Source of the DNA: G963663525 sp963663525
GTDB lineage: Bacteria > Myxococcota_A > SURF-8 > G963663525
NCBI GenBank assembly: GCA_963663525.2
Contig: CAXXHC010000001.1
Location: forward strand, 1,178,001 to 1,242,000
Length of the DNA stretch: 64,000 nucleotides
Direction: 5' to 3'
Shown: positions 59,800 through 64,000 of the stretch, piece by piece
Layout: each line of letters starts with the position of its first letter
Position numbering within the stretch: the first letter of the stretch is position 1
Notes under the pieces: model-generated
What the model was told of the DNA's origin: nothing
Database searches by the model: none
Seen by the model: only the letters and a program-made list of their open reading frames with translations
Made by a program: the position numbers and the translations under genes

Positions 59800-60774
59800 A
59801 TGTATCGGGATATGAACAATGTACGCATCTTCCACGGCAACGCACACCGCGATCTTGTCGAGGAGGTCTGCGCGCGTCTGAATCTGCCGATCGGTCGTGC
59901 CGAAGTGGGCCGTTTCCCCGACGGGGAAACCATGGTTCGTTTCAACGAAAACATCCGCAATCGCGACGTTTTCATCATTCAACCGACCTGTCCTCCCGTC
60001 AACGACAACCTGATGGAACTGCTGTTGATGGTGGATGCCGCCAAGCGGGCCAGCGCGTCCAGCATCACGGCGGTGATTCCCTATTTCGGCTACGCCCGGC
60101 AGGATCGCAAGTTCGGTGTACGTACTCCCATTTCGGCCAAATTGGTGGCCGATCTCATCGCCACCGCCGGGGCGGAGCGTATCTTGAGCGTCGATCTGCA
60201 CGCCGAACAGATTCAGGGATTTTTCAATCTTCCCGTGGACAATCTTTTCGGCTTGAAAGTCTTGCAGGATTACCTCCGCCACAATCTATTCGAACCGGGG
60301 CGCGTAGGGATCACCCGTGACGAACTGATGCTGGTTACGCCCGATGTCGGAGGCGCGAGACTCGTGCGCCGGATGGCGGGAGCTCTGGGTTGCGAAATCG
60401 CCATTTGCGACCGCCTGGACCAGAAAGACCAGAGGTCCGAACTGAAAGTGGTCGGCGATGTCACCGACCAGTTCTGCGTGATCGTGGACGACATCATCAA
60501 CACGGGCAGCACGGTTTGCGACGCTGCGCTTGCACTGGCGGAGCAAGGTGCGCGCCACGTGTGGGCCTGTTGCTCCCACGCTACGCTCAACGACGAAACC
60601 TTGCGGCGAATCGACGATGCGCCGATTGAAAAACTTATTGTATTGGATACCGTACCGATCCACGAGAACGTGCGATCGAACTCGAAATTTGTCATTGTTT
60701 CCGTTGCCTGGTTACTCGCAGAAGCGATTGAGAGACTGGTTTCGAACCAGTCCATCAGCGCGCTGTTCCGATAA
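59800..60774 (+). CDS. prs: Ribose-phosphate pyrophosphokinase (PRPP synthase)
   Basis: 324 aa, class I. FPDGETMVRFNENIRNRDV, the ATP loop with YFGYARQDRK, SVDLHAEQIQGFF, and the PRPP loop VDDIINTGSTVCDA (with the acidic pair and flag region) are all present. It makes PRPP from ribose-5-phosphate and ATP for nucleotide, His and Trp synthesis. A second ATG at 59812 is an alternative start. It is encoded between spoVG and rplY. Confidence 0.96.
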   Translation: MYRDMNNVRIFHGNAHRDLVEEVCARLNLPIGRAEVGRFPDGETMVRFNENIRNRDVFIIQPTCPPVNDNLMELLLMVDAAKRASASSITAVIPYFGYARQDRKFGVRTPISAKLVADLIATAGAERILSVDLHAEQIQGFFNLPVDNLFGLKVLQDYLRHNLFEPGRVGITRDELMLVTPDVGGARLVRRMAGALGCEIAICDRLDQKDQRSELKVVGDVTDQFCVIVDDIINTGSTVCDAALALAEQGARHVWACCSHATLNDETLRRIDDAPIEKLIVLDTVPIHENVRSNSKFVIVSVAWLLAEAIERLVSNQSISALFR

Positions 60775-60837
60775 AAGCGGGGAAACTCAAGCAAACGAAC
60801 GTTTTTGGCCACATACAGGACCATAGGAGTTGACATC

Positions 60838-61473
60838 ATGGACGCCATCCCATTCGAAGTTGAAACACGAGAAACTAGCGGAAAAGGTGCCGCCCGGCAG
60901 ACCCGGCGTGAAGGGCGTATTCCCGGAATCATCTACGGAAAAAACTACGCCCCGCGACAGGTTCAACTGAACCCCAAAGACCTGCAAAAACAACTCGACA
61001 ACCCGAAGCACATCAACACGGTTTTCTCGCTTTCGTTCGCCGACGGGGGAGATAACGTGTTCGCAATGATTAAAGAATTGCAGCGCAATCCCGTGACGAA
61101 GAAGTTCTTGCACGTCGATTTCGCGGTGGTTTCCCCCGACGAAGCGGTCGCCATCGACGTTCCGATCGAATTGCAGGGAAATTCCGTAGGCGTCAAGGCG
61201 GGCGGCAAGCTGGAAGTTCTGCGCCGAACGCTGAGTATTCGCTGCCTTCCGGTGGCGATTCCGGCCTCGATTCCGATCGATATCACCGCCATGAAGATCG
61301 GCAGCCAGCTTCGCATCAAAGATCTTAAAATGGACGAAACCCTTCAGGCGGTCTACTCCGACAATTTCGCCATCGTCCGCGTCAAGGCCGGTCGCGATGA
61401 AGCCGAGGATGAAGAGGAAGAAGGCGGAGAGGAAGCGACTTCCGCCGAATCGACGGAGACCGCCGAATCCTAA
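60838..61473 (+). CDS. rplY: Ribosomal protein bL25 (CTC type)
   Basis: 211 aa from ATG 60838 (AGGAG 8 bp upstream). The N-terminal 5S-rRNA-binding L25 domain (GKGAARQTRREGRIPGIIYG, VQLNPKDL) is followed by the longer TL5/CTC C-terminal domain (PIELQGNSVGVKAGG, DITAMKIGSQLRIKDL). An acidic tail of about 25 residues ends the protein. It is the general-stress-type CTC form rather than the short E. coli L25. A strong terminator follows at 61544. Confidence 0.93.
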   Translation: MDAIPFEVETRETSGKGAARQTRREGRIPGIIYGKNYAPRQVQLNPKDLQKQLDNPKHINTVFSLSFADGGDNVFAMIKELQRNPVTKKFLHVDFAVVSPDEAVAIDVPIELQGNSVGVKAGGKLEVLRRTLSIRCLPVAIPASIPIDITAMKIGSQLRIKDLKMDETLQAVYSDNFAIVRVKAGRDEAEDEEEEGGEEATSAESTETAES

Positions 61474-61543
61474 TCCATGGATTTTTCGAATGGTTTTCGC
61501 GCTTTTCATGCCGAAAAGACCGTTCGATACGGTTCAATTCTCC

Positions 61544-61581
61544 CGACCCGATGGTGAAAATCCACCGGGTCGTTTTTTTTT
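61544..61581 (+). terminator. Rho-independent terminator after rplY
   Basis: Stem CGACCCG...CGGGTCG (61544-61550 and 61566-61572), inner TGG/CCA pairs, a loop around GTGAAAAT, then a run of T (61573-61581). Clear terminator. Confidence 0.88.
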
Positions 61582-61711
61582 CGATTTTTTTTTATGCGTC
61601 GCGTTGTCAAATGGGATAAAGTCATTCCGCGTTTGAAACGCATTCGTTAGGGTGATTGACGGATTTCATGGGTGATAAGAGTGCGAGATCGCCTGTTTTT
61701 CAGGAGCAGCC

Positions 61712-62362
61712 GTGCAGTTGATCGTGGGCCTGGGAAATCCGGGCGTTCAGTACCTGAGAACCAGGCATAACATAGGTTTCATGATCGTGGATGAATTTGC
61801 TTCGCGCCATGGATGGAGCATCCATCGAGGCCGGTTCAAAGGAATGATGGCGAAAGTGGAATGGGCAGGCGAGTCCTGCCTGTTGCTGAAGCCGGAAACC
61901 TACATGAATCTGAGCGGAGAAGCCGTGGGGGAAGCGGCGAGGTATTACAAGATTCCTCCGAAAAACATTACGGTCGTTCACGATGACGTAGATCTCGAAT
62001 TCGGTCGCTTGCAGGTCAAGCGAGGTGGTTCGGTGGCCGGTCACAAGGGATTGCGCAGCATTGCCCAACACCTGCCTGAAACTTCCTTCGTTCGGCTGCG
62101 AGCGGGTGTGGGACGTCCCCGCTTTGGCGAGGAAATCCCGCACTACGTGCTCAATGGGTTTTACCCGGACGAGCAAGAAACTTTAGAGGGCTACATCGAG
62201 CGTGGTGCGAAAGCGCTCGAATTGATTTTGAAAAAAGGACCGGCCCTTGCGGCCAACACCGTCAACCGGAAAGCCAAGCCCAAAAAGCCTGCGGACGGCG
62301 CGGAGAAAAGCCTGGACGAGAAGGACGATGGGCAGGAAAAAGAAAGGATTTCAAACGATTAA
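61712..62362 (+). CDS. pth: Peptidyl-tRNA hydrolase
   Basis: 216 aa, GTG start preceded by CAGGAG. LIVGLGNPG, TRHNIGFMIVD (catalytic His), KPETYMNLSGE, VHDDVDLEFG and GSVAGHKGLRSI are diagnostic. It cleaves peptidyl-tRNA from stalled ribosomes to recycle tRNA. The last 35 residues are an added Lys/Glu-rich tail not needed by the family. The promoter is unclear; a gap of about 130 bp follows the terminator. Confidence 0.96.
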   Translation: MQLIVGLGNPGVQYLRTRHNIGFMIVDEFASRHGWSIHRGRFKGMMAKVEWAGESCLLLKPETYMNLSGEAVGEAARYYKIPPKNITVVHDDVDLEFGRLQVKRGGSVAGHKGLRSIAQHLPETSFVRLRAGVGRPRFGEEIPHYVLNGFYPDEQETLEGYIERGAKALELILKKGPALAANTVNRKAKPKKPADGAEKSLDEKDDGQEKERISND

Positions 62363-62438
62363 CCGCCCCATTCGGGGCTCTCGATGACAGGACAGATTAT
62401 AGTAGGATGTCCGTTTCACAAACCAAGGGAGGTAAAGT

Positions 62439-64000
62439 ATGGATTGTATTAGTGTTGTAGCACTCGTTTCCGCGATTGTCGCTGCAGCCGCCCTCATTTT
62501 CGCCTTTATCAAGGCCACGTGGGTGGGTCAGCAGGACGCCGGAACCGAACGGATGAAGGAAATCGCCGGTCATATTCACGAAGGCGCAATGGCGTTCTTG
62601 AGCCGTGAATACAAAGTGCTCGGCTATTTCGTGGTGATCGTGGCCGTTCTGTTGTGGTTCAGCAACATTTTCCTCGAAGACTCCAGCGGCTGGATCTTCC
62701 TGTCCTTCGTCGCGGGCGCGTTCTGCTCCGGTCTGGCGGGATATTTCGGGATGCGCGTGGCCACCAAGGCCAACGTTCGCACCTCGCACGCCGCCCGCAC
62801 CGGGCTGAACGAAGGCCTCAACGTGGCTTTCGCCGGTGGTTCCGTCATGGGAATGAGCGTCGTAGGCCTGGCCCTGCTGGGCATCTCGCTGCTGTTCCTG
62901 CTCTGGAAGGCCGTGTTTTTCACCAATGGTGCTACCGGTGATGTGGCGACCAACGACATGATGATGGTGCTCAACGTGCTCTCCGGCTTCTCGCTGGGTG
63001 CAAGCTCCATCGCGCTGTTCGCCCGTGTCGGCGGCGGCATCTACACCAAGGCCGCCGACGTCGGCGCCGACCTCGTGGGCAAGGTCGAAGCGGGCATCCC
63101 CGAAGACGACCCCCGCAACCCGGCGACCATCGCCGACAACGTGGGCGACAACGTGGGCGACGTGGCCGGAATGGGCGCGGACCTGTTCGAGTCCTACGTG
63201 GGCGCGATCATCGCTTCGATGATCCTCGGCGTGGGCTGGTACAGCGCATTTGTGGACAAGGGATACACCGGACTCGAAGCCGTGTACCTGCCGCTCGTAC
63301 TGGCGGGCGTCGGCATCGTGGCTTCGATCGTCGGTACCTTCTTCGTGCGCACCACCGAAGGTGGAAACCCCCAGAAGGCTCTGAACACCGGTACCTTCCT
63401 CGCGGCGGGCCTGATGATCGTCGGCAGCCTCGTGGCGATCACCTGGATCATGCCCTGGGACTGGAGCATCGGAAAAGGTGCGAACATCGAAACCTATGGT
63501 TCCTTCGGCCTGTTCATCGCCGTCGTGGGCGGCCTGATTGCCGGTATGGGAATCGGCCTCATCACCGAAATGTACACCGCTCCGGATCGTAGTTCCGTAC
63601 AGGGCATCGCTCAGGCGTCCCTCACCGGTCCCGCGACCAACATCATCGCCGGTCTCGCCGTCGGCATGAAGTCCACCGCCTGGCCGATCATCCTGATCGC
63701 CGGCGCCATTGTCATCGCCTATGCCGCTGCCGGACTGTACGGCATCGCACTGGCCGGTCTCGGTATGCTCTCCACCACGGGTATTCAGCTCGCCGTGGAT
63801 GCCTACGGACCCATCGCCGACAACGCGGGTGGCATTTCCGAAATGGCCGAACTCGGCTCCGAAGTCCGTGCCCGTACCGACAAGCTCGATGCCGTAGGCA
63901 ACACCACCGCCGCCATCGGCAAAGGCTTCGCCATCGGTTCTGCAGCCCTCACCGCGCTGGCGCTCTTCTCCGCCTACATCACCAAGATGGGTGGAAAAGT
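62439..64000 (+). CDS. hppA: Membrane-bound proton-translocating pyrophosphatase, 3' end beyond window
   Basis: ATG 62439 with GGGAGG 7 bp upstream; about 520 codons are inside the window and the frame runs off the end. Many helices are visible. The pyrophosphate-binding core shows DVGADLVGK, then EDDPRNPATIADNVGDNVGD, ADLFESYVGA and EGGNPQKALN. GNTTAAIGKG (Ala after GNTT rather than Lys) is the signature of K+-dependent enzymes. It couples PPi hydrolysis to H+ or Na+ pumping across the membrane. The gene lies downstream of pth and probably has its own promoter. Confidence 0.95.
   Translation, partial: MDCISVVALVSAIVAAAALIFAFIKATWVGQQDAGTERMKEIAGHIHEGAMAFLSREYKVLGYFVVIVAVLLWFSNIFLEDSSGWIFLSFVAGAFCSGLAGYFGMRVATKANVRTSHAARTGLNEGLNVAFAGGSVMGMSVVGLALLGISLLFLLWKAVFFTNGATGDVATNDMMMVLNVLSGFSLGASSIALFARVGGGIYTKAADVGADLVGKVEAGIPEDDPRNPATIADNVGDNVGDVAGMGADLFESYVGAIIASMILGVGWYSAFVDKGYTGLEAVYLPLVLAGVGIVASIVGTFFVRTTEGGNPQKALNTGTFLAAGLMIVGSLVAITWIMPWDWSIGKGANIETYGSFGLFIAVVGGLIAGMGIGLITEMYTAPDRSSVQGIAQASLTGPATNIIAGLAVGMKSTAWPIILIAGAIVIAYAAAGLYGIALAGLGMLSTTGIQLAVDAYGPIADNAGGISEMAELGSEVRARTDKLDAVGNTTAAIGKGFAIGSAALTALALFSAYITKMGGK

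Noticed and set aside
1..64000. CRISPR array or prophage
   Set aside because: No regularly spaced short repeats, integrase with attachment duplication, or phage structural genes were seen; the only repeats are dispersed elements.

Overview
The window looks like a chromosome segment of a Gram-negative bacterium with a large, decorated cell envelope, most likely from a deltaproteobacterial or myxobacterial lineage. The pointers are a subtilase ending in a MYXO-CTERM-like tail, a sensor protein resembling a myxobacterial family (MXAN_5187-like, recalled and not searched), several Cys-rich EGF-like or PEGA/kelch surface proteins, and the gene order spoVG-prs-rplY-pth. No rRNA is present and the taxonomic call is an inference. 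Only one tRNA, tRNA-Leu(UAA), and no CRISPR array were seen.

Layout. 1-9.75 kb is accessory: the 3' part of an FGE-fold protein, an IS5-type element inserted in a small two-gene operon, an IS4-type (DUF4372) element that has itself been invaded by an IS1634-type element with a 57-bp target duplication, and a giant EGF-repeat lipoprotein. 9.9-15.2 kb holds tRNA-Leu, a FadD-type acyl-CoA ligase, an acyl-CoA dehydrogenase and a flippase-like membrane protein. 15.8-23.1 kb is a probable envelope-glycan locus: two GT-C-like membrane proteins that share an N-terminal extracytoplasmic domain, flanking two tandem radical SAM enzymes. 23.9-29.0 kb is a stressosome operon (RsbR, RsbS, RsbT, RsbX) translationally coupled to a hybrid histidine kinase with two receiver domains and an Hpt domain. 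29.4-33.7 kb has a metallophosphoesterase lipoprotein, a hairpin-rich non-coding stretch, a GyrB-like ATPase domain protein and an SGNH hydrolase. 34.2-39.1 kb is polA followed by methyltransferases and a CoA-binding protein. 39.1-41.7 kb is a polyferredoxin/DUF362 operon. 42.1-53.5 kb carries the subtilase, a radical SAM-methyltransferase fusion, two PEGA proteins, a kelch lipoprotein and a WalJ-like hydrolase. 53.9-57.4 kb has a tandem radical SAM protein with a degenerate first domain, a membrane protein and a SuhB-like phosphatase. 57.6-64.0 kb is core: a two-helix sensor protein, spoVG, prs, rplY, pth and the start of hppA.

Across the window lie six copies of a 175-176 bp TA-flanked MITE-like repeat. 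Four sit so that the target TA plus the first base of the element form an in-frame stop codon at a 3' gene end. One copy is interrupted by a second hairpin-rich element of about 147 bp. Two further small repeat families occur in two copies each. The MITE/stop-codon association, the stressosome-kinase operon, the glycan/radical SAM locus and the half-dead tandem radical SAM protein are the most interesting items.
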